Positions 25,767 to 34,011 of a stretch of DNA of 64,000 nucleotides are shown here, piece after piece. Position 1 is the stretch's first letter. The number at the start of each line of letters is the position of its first letter. Below the pieces are notes generated by a model. That model made no database searches and was not told where the DNA came from. It worked only from the letters and a program-made list of their open reading frames with translations. This DNA is from Bacteroidota bacterium (lineage in GTDB: Bacteria > Bacteroidota > Bacteroidia > Sphingobacteriales > Sphingobacteriaceae), in the NCBI GenBank assembly GCA_023450085.1, contig JAEXHI010000025.1, positions 327,939 through 391,938 of the forward strand. Direction: 5' to 3'. Made by a program: the position numbers and the translations under genes.

Positions 25767-27443
25767 ATGGAAAACAAACCCATAGCACGCACACTGAGGC
25801 TATTGTCGCAATTAATGGAACTTCATAATGAAAATCCATTCAAGGTAAAATCTGTAGCCAATGCGGCATTTAAAGTAGACAAATTACCTTTTGCTATTGC
25901 TACCAAGCCCACTACCGAGATTGATAAAGTAGATGGAATTGGCAAAAGTATTGCCGCTAAAATTATTGAGTTGCTAGAAACGGGAACCATTCAAGAGCTA
26001 GAAACCCTTATTAGCCAAACTCCGCCAGGCATTATTGAAATGCTGGCCATTAAAGGTATAGGTCCAAAAAAAATAGGTATTATCTGGCACGATCTACAGA
26101 TAGAAAGTGTTGGAGAACTTTATTATGCCTGTAATGAAAACAGGTTAATAGAAGCCAAAGGTTTTGGACTAAAAACTCAGGAAGAAATCAAGAAAGTGCT
26201 AGAGTTTAGAATGGCCGCCAACGGCAAATTCTTGTATGCACAGGCTGAACCTATCATTAACGAATTACATGAAAAACTAGCCATTTGGCTACATCAGGCA
26301 GATATGCTTGCCCTACTAGGGATTGCTGGAGATTTCAGAAGAGCTTGTGAAATTATAGACGAAGCCGTGCTGATTATAGGTACTGAAAGTCCTGACCTTT
26401 TAATTTCGCAGCTATCTACCTTCCAGTTGGGTTTTGAAGAAACCAGTACCAACACATTTACAGCACAAACTGCTGATGGGTTGAACGTAAAGCTATTTGT
26501 AGTTCCTACAGCACAGTTTTACCTCGAATACTTTAAGCTTACCGGAAGCGAAGCCCACGTGAACCAAGTATTGGCTTTAGCAGGTGACCATGTTTTCCAT
26601 GCCGAAGAAGATATTTACGAAAAAGCAGGCCTTGATTTTGTTTTACCTGAATTACGTGAAGGACTTGACGAAATAGAACTAGCGAAAAAACATCAGCTGC
26701 CTGTACTCATTACCGATAAAGATTTAAAAGGCAGTTTACACAATCACTCTGATTGGAGCGACGGTGTACATACCTTAGAAGACATGGCGTTATACTGCCG
26801 TGATGTTTTGAAACTTGAATATTTGGGGATGTGCGACCACTCTAAATCGGCATTTTATGCCAATGGTTTAAATGAGCAAAGAGTTTATGCACAGCACCAG
26901 CAAATTGACGAACTGAACAAAAAACTAGCCCCTTTTAAAATTTTTAAGGGTATAGAAAGTGATATTTTATACGATGGTTCGCTTGATTACAGCGACGATA
27001 TTTTAAAAACCTTTGATTTTGTGGTGGCCTCTGTACACAGTCAACTGAAAATGACGGAAGAGAAAGCTACAGAAAGGTTAATTACTGCCATAGAAAATCC
27101 TTACACCACCATTTTGGGGCATCCAACTGGCCGCTTATTGTTGAGCAGAAAAGGCTACGATGTTGATTTCAAAAAAGTGATTGATGCTTGTGCAGCCAAT
27201 AACGTGGTGATAGAAATCAATGCTAATCCACTTCGTTTGGATTTAGACTGGCGCTGGCACCGCTATGCGTTGGAAAAAGGCGTATTGTTATCTGTTAACC
27301 CAGATGCCCACCGTAAAGAAGGCTTTTTGGACATGCGTTATGGCGTGTTAGTAGGCCGTAAAGGCGGTCTAACTGCCGAAAAATGCTTGAATGCTTTTTC
27401 ATTACAGCAAATCAGCGATTTCTTTACCAGTAAGCGCTCATGA
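25767..27443 (+). CDS. polX: PolX-like protein: degenerate polymerase-X domain plus intact PHP domain
   Basis: 558 residues with the layout of bacterial PolX. Residues about 1-150 carry helix-hairpin-helix motifs (DGIGKSIAAKIIELL, KGIGPKKIGIIW). Residues about 180-300 match the polymerase-X region, but its catalytic acids are not recognisable: AGDFRRACEIIDEAVLI stands where GSxRR...GDIDIL is usual, and LNVKLFVVP where VDLRVVP is usual. The PHP domain (about 325-558) keeps its metal ligands: HNHSDWSDG, CDHSK, GIESDIL, ASVHSQ, GHPTGR, NPDAH. It likely acts as a nuclease or phosphoesterase in DNA repair rather than a polymerase. The stop overlaps the next glycosyltransferase start (ATGA). Confidence 0.87.
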   Translation: MENKPIARTLRLLSQLMELHNENPFKVKSVANAAFKVDKLPFAIATKPTTEIDKVDGIGKSIAAKIIELLETGTIQELETLISQTPPGIIEMLAIKGIGPKKIGIIWHDLQIESVGELYYACNENRLIEAKGFGLKTQEEIKKVLEFRMAANGKFLYAQAEPIINELHEKLAIWLHQADMLALLGIAGDFRRACEIIDEAVLIIGTESPDLLISQLSTFQLGFEETSTNTFTAQTADGLNVKLFVVPTAQFYLEYFKLTGSEAHVNQVLALAGDHVFHAEEDIYEKAGLDFVLPELREGLDEIELAKKHQLPVLITDKDLKGSLHNHSDWSDGVHTLEDMALYCRDVLKLEYLGMCDHSKSAFYANGLNEQRVYAQHQQIDELNKKLAPFKIFKGIESDILYDGSLDYSDDILKTFDFVVASVHSQLKMTEEKATERLITAIENPYTTILGHPTGRLLLSRKGYDVDFKKVIDACAANNVVIEINANPLRLDLDWRWHRYALEKGVLLSVNPDAHRKEGFLDMRYGVLVGRKGGLTAEKCLNAFSLQQISDFFTSKRS

Positions 27444-28423
27444 ATAAAAAAAGTGTTTCGATAGTCATCCCCAATTATAATGGCCGCCATTTGCTGGAAG
27501 AATTTCTTCCATTTACGGTACAAGCCATTAAAAATGCTGGCGTTGATTATGAAATCATAGTGGTAGATGATGCCTCGAAAGACGACTCCGTCGCTTTCTT
27601 GAACAGTCACTACCCTGAAATTATCTTGCTTAAAAATGAAATTAACAAAGGTTTTTCTGCTACCTGTAACAAGGGCATCATGCAAGCTGCTAAAGAACTC
27701 ATGTTGATTTTAAACTCAGATATTCAGCTGAGCCCAAATTACTTTGACAACCAATGGCAATGCTTTGAAGATGAAAATACCTTTGGGGTAATGGGCCGTA
27801 TTATTGATACTGGTTCTAATACCCATGATGGACCAAGGCTACCGCAAAGATTTGGCTTTAAATTTAAACAGAACAAAATCTACGGAACGGCAGATCAAAA
27901 CCAACCTGCTCCCACTATTTTTCTGTCTGGCGCTAACGCCTTGGTCTGTTCTAAAAAGATCAAACAAATCCTCGGATTCGATGAAATTTTCTCTCCCTTC
28001 TATTTCGAAGATGTCGACCTAAGTTTACGAGCTTGGCGTTTAGGATGGAAATGTTATTATGCCTTTGCTTCAAGCTGTTATCACATCGGATCATCTACCA
28101 TTAATGCCAATAACCTTAAAAAGAGCGTAAAAGCTACCTATTATCGCAACCGCTACATTTTACATGGCATCCACTTAAACAAAACACAGTATACTTGGTT
28201 TAAGGTACAAACCTTTATCTTTGAGGTTTTACCCAAAATACTCATGGGACAATTTTGGGTTTGGAAAAGCTACAGTGCATTGAGCACTTACAAAGAAAAG
28301 ATTGCCAGTTCCAAGTTAAGACTCAACAAACAGTCTGAAAACACTAGAACAAAGCTTTCTCTTTTTTCGCTCGGCGCAAAAATTAAAGCGATATTGAAAG
28401 ATGGAAACTATCAGGTTTCCTAA
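27440..28423 (+). CDS. Glycosyltransferase family 2 (rhamnosyltransferase-like)
   Basis: 327 residues. The GT-A fold starts SVSIVIPNYNGRHLLEEFLP, with EIIVVDDASKDDSV and NKGFSATCNKGI, then the DxD-like NSDIQLSP, and FYFEDVDLSLRAWRLGW, a signature of rhamnosyl-type GT2 enzymes. No membrane helices are apparent. It is the first of three forward glycosyltransferase genes, 11 bases from the next, and overlaps polX by four bases. It is probably involved in surface-polysaccharide synthesis. Confidence 0.9.
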   Translation: MNKKSVSIVIPNYNGRHLLEEFLPFTVQAIKNAGVDYEIIVVDDASKDDSVAFLNSHYPEIILLKNEINKGFSATCNKGIMQAAKELMLILNSDIQLSPNYFDNQWQCFEDENTFGVMGRIIDTGSNTHDGPRLPQRFGFKFKQNKIYGTADQNQPAPTIFLSGANALVCSKKIKQILGFDEIFSPFYFEDVDLSLRAWRLGWKCYYAFASSCYHIGSSTINANNLKKSVKATYYRNRYILHGIHLNKTQYTWFKVQTFIFEVLPKILMGQFWVWKSYSALSTYKEKIASSKLRLNKQSENTRTKLSLFSLGAKIKAILKDGNYQVS

Positions 28424-28434
28424 AAATTTCTTGA

Positions 28435-29145
28435 ATGATTAGAGCAATTGTAATTACCCCCGTTAAAAACGCTATAGAAAATACGCTTCAAACTATTGCA
28501 GCCATTAAACAAAGTGACATAGCGCTGGAGTACATTGTATATAACGATTTTAGTAATGCCGAAACCAAGGAAGCACTTACCAAAAGTGCTGCCGAACTGG
28601 AGTTTGAATTGGTCAATCTGGAAGACATTACCGACACACCATCACCAAATTATAACTTGGTATTGGAAGACGCTCAAAAACGTGCTATCGCTAAAAATAT
28701 TCCTTTAATCGTAGTAGAATCTGACGTAGAAGTGAAACCAGATACTTTTAGCAAACTGCTTGATTTTAACGAAAAGCAATCCGATTCGGGAATGGTTGGC
28801 GCCGTAACGGTTGACGAAAACGGAGAAATTAACTTCCCTTATCTTAAGTTTAAAGGCAGAACAGAAGCTTTCACCTTAACCAACAGGAGCCTAAGTTTTT
28901 GCTGTACCTTAATGACCATACCTTTCCTCACCAGCTATAGTTTTAGCGAATTAGACCGCAGCAAAGATTGGTACGACACCATTATCTCCAAAAAATCAAT
29001 TGCCTTAAATTTCAAAAACTATATTTTGTTTAATGCGCCTGTATATCATAAGGCACATGGCAGCCGCCCCTGGAAACAATTGAAATACACCAACCCTTGG
29101 AAATATTATTGGCAAAAATTCACCAAAGGAAGAGATAAAATCTAA
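28435..29145 (+). CDS. Glycosyltransferase family 2-like protein
   Basis: 236 residues with a GT-A-like start, IRAIVITPVKNAIENTLQTI, and YIVYNDFSNAE, then LIVVESDVEVKP as the metal-binding acidic motif. It is shorter than its neighbour and ends in a basic Trp-rich tail (PWKQLKYTNPWKYYWQKF) that may touch the membrane. Its stop overlaps the next start by one base (TAATG). Confidence 0.8.
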   Translation: MIRAIVITPVKNAIENTLQTIAAIKQSDIALEYIVYNDFSNAETKEALTKSAAELEFELVNLEDITDTPSPNYNLVLEDAQKRAIAKNIPLIVVESDVEVKPDTFSKLLDFNEKQSDSGMVGAVTVDENGEINFPYLKFKGRTEAFTLTNRSLSFCCTLMTIPFLTSYSFSELDRSKDWYDTIISKKSIALNFKNYILFNAPVYHKAHGSRPWKQLKYTNPWKYYWQKFTKGRDKI

Positions 29146-29909
29146 TGTTGCTTACGGATGTAAAAAGTATTGAATACCAACACCACGTACCTTTTGTGGT
29201 TTGGACTTTTTGGGCGGGAAATGCCATGGAAGGCAACCGTCTACTAAGTTTCGAAATTTTACAACAGAACATTGGCGTACCTATTTTTTTGGTGAGTCCA
29301 CAAAACTGGCATCTGCTGGAAATACCTGAACAGCCGTTTCATCCAGCATTCCCCTACCTTAGCGTCGTTCACCAATCAGATTACATCAGGATTTATTTGC
29401 TACACCATTATGGTGGCGCATGGCATGATATTAAAGCTACTGAAGTGAGTTTTGCTAGTTGCTGGAAACAATTCGAAAACCCAGACGTGTACATGATTGG
29501 CCGAAAAGAAAGTAAAAATGGTCCAGCAAGAGTACACGATCAAAATGGCAATTGGATGCCCGATTTTTATGAAGATCTCATTTCGGTAACTGCATGGATT
29601 GGCAGAGGTGGTACACCACTTTCCCAAGAGCTGATGAATAATCTACATTTGTTATTGGATGAAAACTTGGAACGGTTAAAAAAATATCCAGCCAAACATC
29701 CTAGGGAAAGAGCATTGAAAGGCACTAACATTGTCAGCAGGAATGTAGAGCGAATAAAAAATTTATTTACTGGCCGACAAAGCAATTACCCTCTTCCTTG
29801 GACAGTTTTTGGAAATCTTTTCCATCCCCTAAACCTAAAATACAAGGCACATATAAATACCGATTTGCCAGTTAACAGCGTGAAAAATGCGGGGGTTTAT
29901 CATCGATAA
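29145..29909 (+). CDS. Capsule-type glycosyltransferase (DXD sugar-binding-like)
   Basis: 254 residues. VPFVVWTFWAGNAMEGNRLL, HQSDYIRIYLLHHYGGAWHDIKATE and YMIGRKES match the layout of the glycosyltransferase sugar-binding/capsular polysaccharide synthesis group. In these the motif is normally GGxYxDxD; here it reads GGAWHDIKA, so only the first acidic residue is kept. It forms an operon with the two preceding genes. A long inverted repeat follows. Confidence 0.75.
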   Translation: MLLTDVKSIEYQHHVPFVVWTFWAGNAMEGNRLLSFEILQQNIGVPIFLVSPQNWHLLEIPEQPFHPAFPYLSVVHQSDYIRIYLLHHYGGAWHDIKATEVSFASCWKQFENPDVYMIGRKESKNGPARVHDQNGNWMPDFYEDLISVTAWIGRGGTPLSQELMNNLHLLLDENLERLKKYPAKHPRERALKGTNIVSRNVERIKNLFTGRQSNYPLPWTVFGNLFHPLNLKYKAHINTDLPVNSVKNAGVYHR

Positions 29910-29930
29910 TCTAAAGCCTAATAGTTTACA

Positions 29931-30014
29931 CGTCATTGCGAGTTTACGAAGCAATCTCACAACGATAAATACCTACAACTAGCTTTAGGATTGCTTCGTA
30001 AACTCGCAATGACG
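29931..30014. repeat. Inverted repeat cgtcattgcgag..., between convergent genes
   Basis: The arms 29931-29957 and 29988-30014 are about 27 bases and nearly perfect complements (cgtcattgcgagtttacgaa and mirror). This is a common Bacteroidota intergenic palindrome; a half copy (cgtcattgcgaggca) is at 39285-39299. It lies between convergent glycosyltransferase genes and may act as a bidirectional terminator. Confidence 0.8.
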
Positions 30015-30083
30015 CCATATTAATGTTCCGTCATACTGTTCCGAACATTCGGGATCAGCATCAGTTTTGAACGTTTAAGTTCA

Positions 30084-30869
30084 CTACTTCAGCAATCCAA
30101 AAAATCTCAACAACTTATTATATCTCTTTGACTGACGGCGTTGGAAACGCAGAGGCCCATCCAAATAACGATATACGAAATCACGATGGTGCGTATTGAT
30201 ATAGTCAATCAGCCGCTGCTTTTTTTGCTTATCCATCCCCTTTCTACGTGAATTTGGGCTAATGCGATAATAAAATCCAGTGATAGGTAATTGAACTACC
30301 TTCCCCCCATTTTTGAGCATGGCAATCCAAAACACCCAGTCTTCGCTCACCCAGCGTAAATCTTCCGGATAACCACCACAGGCTTCCCAATCACTTTTCC
30401 GATAAAGCGCACTTACAAAAATCATATTGTCCTTAGCCAAACTTTCCAAGCTGAAAGGCTTTAAATTCCATTTCCCCGTTTTAGCACCAAACTTTTCGGC
30501 TTGACAATACACTACTTTAACTGTGGGGTCTTCTTCAAAAGTGCTGATGGCTTGGGCAATGTAATCAGCAGAAATAAGGTCGTCACCATCCAATGGTAAA
30601 ATGAAAGTACCACTAGCCTTGCTAATGGCATGATTACGGGCTACCGAAGGGCCACTATTTGCTTGCTTGTAAAATTTGATGATAGGATATTGTATAGCCA
30701 GTTCTTCAACTACCTGTACACTTTCATCTGTGGAGCCATCGTCTACGATAATGATTTCGATGGGCAAATAAGTAGAGGCTAATACCGAATGAAGTGTTTC
30801 TTCAATCAATAACGCTTGATTGTAACAGGGAATAATTACACTAACGGTAAAATCGTCTTTTTGAGCCAT
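30084..30869 (-). CDS. Glycosyltransferase family 2
   Basis: 261 residues. DFTVSVIIPCYNQALLIEETL, EIIIVDDGSTDESVQVVEE, GPSVARNHAISKASG and LPLDGDDLISADY form a complete GT-A nucleotide-sugar site with DxD (DGDD). WVSEDWVFWIAML is the usual ED/W catalytic-base region. It faces the other three glycosyltransferase genes across the palindrome and probably works on the same polysaccharide. Confidence 0.92.
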   Translation of the reverse strand: MAQKDDFTVSVIIPCYNQALLIEETLHSVLASTYLPIEIIIVDDGSTDESVQVVEELAIQYPIIKFYKQANSGPSVARNHAISKASGTFILPLDGDDLISADYIAQAISTFEEDPTVKVVYCQAEKFGAKTGKWNLKPFSLESLAKDNMIFVSALYRKSDWEACGGYPEDLRWVSEDWVFWIAMLKNGGKVVQLPITGFYYRISPNSRRKGMDKQKKQRLIDYINTHHRDFVYRYLDGPLRFQRRQSKRYNKLLRFFGLLK

Positions 30870-31140
30870 CGAGGGCTAAAGATAAGGTTTACTTCATGGT
30901 TTGGAAAAAATCTGTACCACTAAGCCATGAAAACAAGATAAAGCCACAGATACACAGATTGATTTTTGTGCAGATACATTTGTTTTTATCCTCCCCCTTA
31001 CCCCCTCAAAGAGGGGACACAAAGCTATATATCCTTTTTTAGCGGGCATAGGCAGGAAATTTATGTCGATAAAATTAAGCGCACCCATATTATTTACTAA
31101 TTTGCGCAAACAAAAACACACCTTTGATACTTTAAACTTA

Positions 31141-31638
31141 ATGAAGCAACTTTTTATTGTTAGACATGCGAAGTCTGATTGGGGAGACGCTAACCTAAGG
31201 GACTTTGACAGGCCATTAAATCACCGTGGCCATAAAAACGCTCCTGAAATGGTCAATAGATTAGTGGAAAAATCCATTAAGCCTGATGCCATTGTGAGCA
31301 GCCCTGCACTTAGAGCACTAACTACTGCCAAATATTTTGCTGCAGGTTGGCAAATGTCCGCTGAACAATTAAATACCAATGCCAATATTTACGAAGCTGG
31401 TGTAAAGACCTTATTAAAGGTAATCAATGAATTTGATTCGGGGTTTGGCAAAATAGCTCTCTTTGGTCATAACCCAGGTTTAACCGACTTACTGAATTAC
31501 CTTACAGGTGAATATATTAGCAATATGCCCACATGCAGTATAGCTATTGTTGAATTTCCTTTTGATGACTGGAAAATCATCAGTGGGGGTACAGGAAATT
31601 TAGTATTGTTTGATTACCCGAAAAGCGGGTTGGATTAA
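31141..31638 (+). CDS. SixA-like phosphohistidine phosphatase (histidine phosphatase superfamily)
   Basis: 165 residues from MKQLFIVRHAKSDWGD. The catalytic RHA motif lies at residues 8-10, followed by DFDRPLNHRGHKNA, SSPALRALTTAKYFA and the second catalytic His in FGHNPGLTDLLNYLTG. In E. coli SixA removes phosphate from Hpt domains or PTS proteins. A longer frame from 31063 exists, but the family starts at this Met. The single Hpt gene at 22.9 kb is a conceivable target, which is inference only. Confidence 0.9.
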   Translation: MKQLFIVRHAKSDWGDANLRDFDRPLNHRGHKNAPEMVNRLVEKSIKPDAIVSSPALRALTTAKYFAAGWQMSAEQLNTNANIYEAGVKTLLKVINEFDSGFGKIALFGHNPGLTDLLNYLTGEYISNMPTCSIAIVEFPFDDWKIISGGTGNLVLFDYPKSGLD

Positions 31639-31657
31639 TATCAGGAATTGAAATTGC

Positions 31658-32263
31658 CTAAAGATCTTTCACCAATTGCCTTATTTCTATAAATTTTTCC
31701 TTGGATAGCATCCCATTAACCTTTACTGTACCATCATCAGCAATCCTTAGTTCTACTTTATTTTGAATGGTATCCAGTTGATTTTCGAGATGCTTATAGC
31801 GATCTGTTTGAAAGTAAATCCGTTGATTTGACGAACCTACCCAAGGTCTGGAGAAGTCGGTGTTTTCTTTTTGGTAAGGTCCGTCTACAAAGATATCACA
31901 TAGGTCTATGATAGCCTTTTTTGAAGGACAATTGCTCTCTAATAACTGTTCTTTAGTATAGCCACTGAAAAGCATCAAACTCAATCCACTATTTTTGACT
32001 ATTTTCAACAAGGGCAAAAGCGCCTCTGCCTGTTCCATGGGTTCACCTCCCAAAACCGTAAGTCCTTCAATCCCTTCAATGGCTAAAATATCGCTGGCCA
32101 AGGCTTCAATACTCACTTCCTTCCCTTTTTTCCTATCCCAAGTGTGTGGCACCATACAATCATGGCACCTAATGGAACAACCTTGCACCCACAAGCAAGC
32201 CCTTAAACCTGGTCCTTCTACCGCGGTAATTGGAATAAAATCATGGATGAATAAAGAGGCCAT
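31658..32263 (-). CDS. Small radical-SAM / 4Fe-4S activating-type protein in the Ycf46-like cluster
   Basis: 201 residues. It opens FIHDFIPITAVEGPGLRACLWVQGCSIRCHDC, with the radical-SAM cluster motif CxxxCxxC (CSIRCHDC) and the SAM-binding LTVLGGEPMEQ. The size and form are those of NrdG/PflA-type activases, but there is no nrdD or pfl gene nearby. It is the last gene of a five-gene operon, three bases after the HhH membrane-protein gene. It may modify a protein of the cluster; the substrate is unknown. The C-terminus has about 60 residues beyond the core. Confidence 0.85.
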   Translation of the reverse strand: MASLFIHDFIPITAVEGPGLRACLWVQGCSIRCHDCMVPHTWDRKKGKEVSIEALASDILAIEGIEGLTVLGGEPMEQAEALLPLLKIVKNSGLSLMLFSGYTKEQLLESNCPSKKAIIDLCDIFVDGPYQKENTDFSRPWVGSSNQRIYFQTDRYKHLENQLDTIQNKVELRIADDGTVKVNGMLSKEKFIEIRQLVKDL

Positions 32264-32266
32264 ATC

Positions 32267-33328
32267 TTAAAATTCTACAACCCTTCCTTTACCGCCTCTT
32301 CTCTCTTCAGGCATCGAAAAATCAAGTTGTGCAGCCAGGCCATTGTGTACTCTTTCAGAGAGGTTAATCCTGCGCCTAAAATCATCCATGTTTTTAAAGT
32401 AGCCATTATCCCTACGTTCGTTCACAATGTTCATCGCCTGAATGGCACCCACTCCTGCTAATTCAGCTATCTTATCTTGACTTTCCATATTGATTTTGAA
32501 AGAGATTATTTTTGGAGTCTCTACCTTAGTTTCTTTTTCTGTAACATCACTTAATATCGTCGAGAACTGATCATTATCAACCAAATTAGCGTTGTCATTA
32601 AATGCAGAGTAGCGATTTGAAAACTGATCTGATGCACTTGTATCTACTTGATCATTTATAAAGATATTTCTATAGAAATAAACTGTTAGTAGAAAAGTAA
32701 GAAAGTAAGACAAGCCAAAAAACAAAACCAACAAACCATTTTCCCCCACTTCTGAGGTGTAACTTCCGCGAGCAAATTCTTTAGTAAGAACTTCTAGTTT
32801 ACGCTGATCTTTGATAGACAGATTTGCATTACCATATTTGTTTTCAGGAGTATTGATATTGTCGAGACCTTGCTGATATATTTCAAAAGAATTAACAATA
32901 TACTCGTCTAATAACTTATTCTGAGCTTGAGATAAATTGCGAGTCGAAATCTTGCGAAATAGTCCCGCCAAATCTCCATCTATATTATTAGAATCAACCG
33001 TCACCTTCTCAAGGTGCTTGTTCATAACAACCTTAAATTCACCAAACTTAATCAAGTTAGTTTTGGTAAGCTCCATTTTAGAGAGTTCCTTATTGAGTTG
33101 ATTTGAAAAAAGGTTGATATCCGCAAGTTGCTTTTCATTGGGGCCAGATCCCATAGCAATTATCATGACCAGCTGCCCTACGCAAAGTAAAAAAACGACA
33201 GCTCCCAGCTTATATTTCTTTTTAATTAAACAGTAAACTAAACAAGCTATAGTATTTATAAAAAAAAAGAAGCCAATAAAAGCGCCCAAGAGCACACCCA
33301 ATAATTTCTTTAACTTAACATTACCCAT
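32267..33328 (-). CDS. Membrane protein with C-terminal helix-hairpin-helix domain
   Basis: 353 residues. Two membrane helices lie near the N-terminus (about 8-32 and 40-62), followed by a helical section at about 65-195, a third helix at about 200-222 (LLVLFFGLSYFLTFLLTVYFY), a polar linker, and a ComEA-type helix-hairpin-helix at about 285-345 (IAELAGVGAIQAMNIVNERR, GYFKNMDDFRRR). The C-terminus is EERRGGKGRVVEF, nearly the same as the tail of the AAA+ ATPase in this operon. It overlaps the DUF2997-like gene by eight bases. The overall function is unknown. Confidence 0.8.
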   Translation of the reverse strand: MGNVKLKKLLGVLLGAFIGFFFFINTIACLVYCLIKKKYKLGAVVFLLCVGQLVMIIAMGSGPNEKQLADINLFSNQLNKELSKMELTKTNLIKFGEFKVVMNKHLEKVTVDSNNIDGDLAGLFRKISTRNLSQAQNKLLDEYIVNSFEIYQQGLDNINTPENKYGNANLSIKDQRKLEVLTKEFARGSYTSEVGENGLLVLFFGLSYFLTFLLTVYFYRNIFINDQVDTSASDQFSNRYSAFNDNANLVDNDQFSTILSDVTEKETKVETPKIISFKINMESQDKIAELAGVGAIQAMNIVNERRDNGYFKNMDDFRRRINLSERVHNGLAAQLDFSMPEERRGGKGRVVEF

Positions 33329-33527
33329 TTGATACGGTGTTTTTCTGCTGTTGATCTAATTCTTGTTGGTAGTATTCTGCTGTCAACTCCTCATCAACCA
33401 CTTTACCATTCACTATTTCCTCTACCAATTTGATATAATCCTTACAAGCGCTTCCCTTTACTCCTGTAATCTCAGCCTTTACATAACCGTCTTTATCAAT
33501 AGAGATAATTATCTTCTTTTTGCTCAT
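33321..33527 (-). CDS. DUF2997-like small protein (68 aa)
   Basis: 68 residues: MSKKKIIISIDKDGYVKAEI, then GVKGSACKDYIKLVEEIVNG, and LTAEYYQQ. This pattern (I-x-I-x2-DG-x-V, G-x2-G-x-x-C, and a terminal Tyr-Tyr) fits DUF2997, a short family often placed beside DUF1257. The conserved Cys lies at about residue 28. It overlaps both neighbours. The role is unknown; a small adaptor or substrate of the radical-SAM protein is possible. Confidence 0.75.
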   Translation of the reverse strand: MSKKKIIISIDKDGYVKAEITGVKGSACKDYIKLVEEIVNGKVVDEELTAEYYQQELDQQQKNTVSNG

Positions 33528-34000
33528 TATCCGTTAATATTATAGGTTAATACGATAGATTGGTCATTTTGTACTTTCTCCTGTTCCAAATCTAATCCCT
33601 TTTCTATTGCCTTTTCCTTTAGCTTTACATATACGAATTCCTGCACTACTTTACCATATTCATTCTGTAATTCGTCTACAAATTTCTTTGCTTCTTCTAG
33701 CTCAATTTCTCCTTCAAACCTAACGCTTAATGTTCCATCTTTATCTTGTTCAAAAACGATATGAAACTGATCTATAAGGCCTTCAATTTGTGATGAGCTG
33801 TCATTCACATTCTTAGCTCCCAAATTAAACAATGCTTTTTTTAAAAGATCCGTATTTCTTATCGTAGTTTTTAAAACTATTCTCTTCTCATTAGTATTTC
33901 CACTATTCTGCAACATTTCACTAACAATCCCTCCTAATGCTGCTGCAGACGAAATACTACCACCTATAATAAATGGTACGACAGCTATAATTACACTCAT
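33527..34000 (-). CDS. DUF1257 / Ycf35-like protein
   Basis: 157 residues. A hydrophobic N-terminus (VVPFIIGGSISSAAALGGIV) is followed by a domain at about 40-157 whose layout matches DUF1257 (Ycf35 of cyanobacteria and plastids): RIVLKTTIRNTDLLKKALFN, LGAKNVNDSS, and a C-terminal FVYVKLKEKAIEKGLDLEQE, SIVLTYNI. The function of Ycf35 is not known. The N-terminal hydrophobic stretch is an addition compared with what I know of Ycf35. Its stop overlaps the next start by one base. Confidence 0.72.
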   Translation of the reverse strand: MSVIIAVVPFIIGGSISSAAALGGIVSEMLQNSGNTNEKRIVLKTTIRNTDLLKKALFNLGAKNVNDSSSQIEGLIDQFHIVFEQDKDGTLSVRFEGEIELEEAKKFVDELQNEYGKVVQEFVYVKLKEKAIEKGLDLEQEKVQNDQSIVLTYNING

Positions 34001-34011
34001 AAATATTTTTT

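Noticed and set aside
31063..31140. Longer N-terminus for the SixA-like phosphatase
   Set aside because: The family begins at MKQLFIVRHAKS, and the 26 extra residues have no counterpart.
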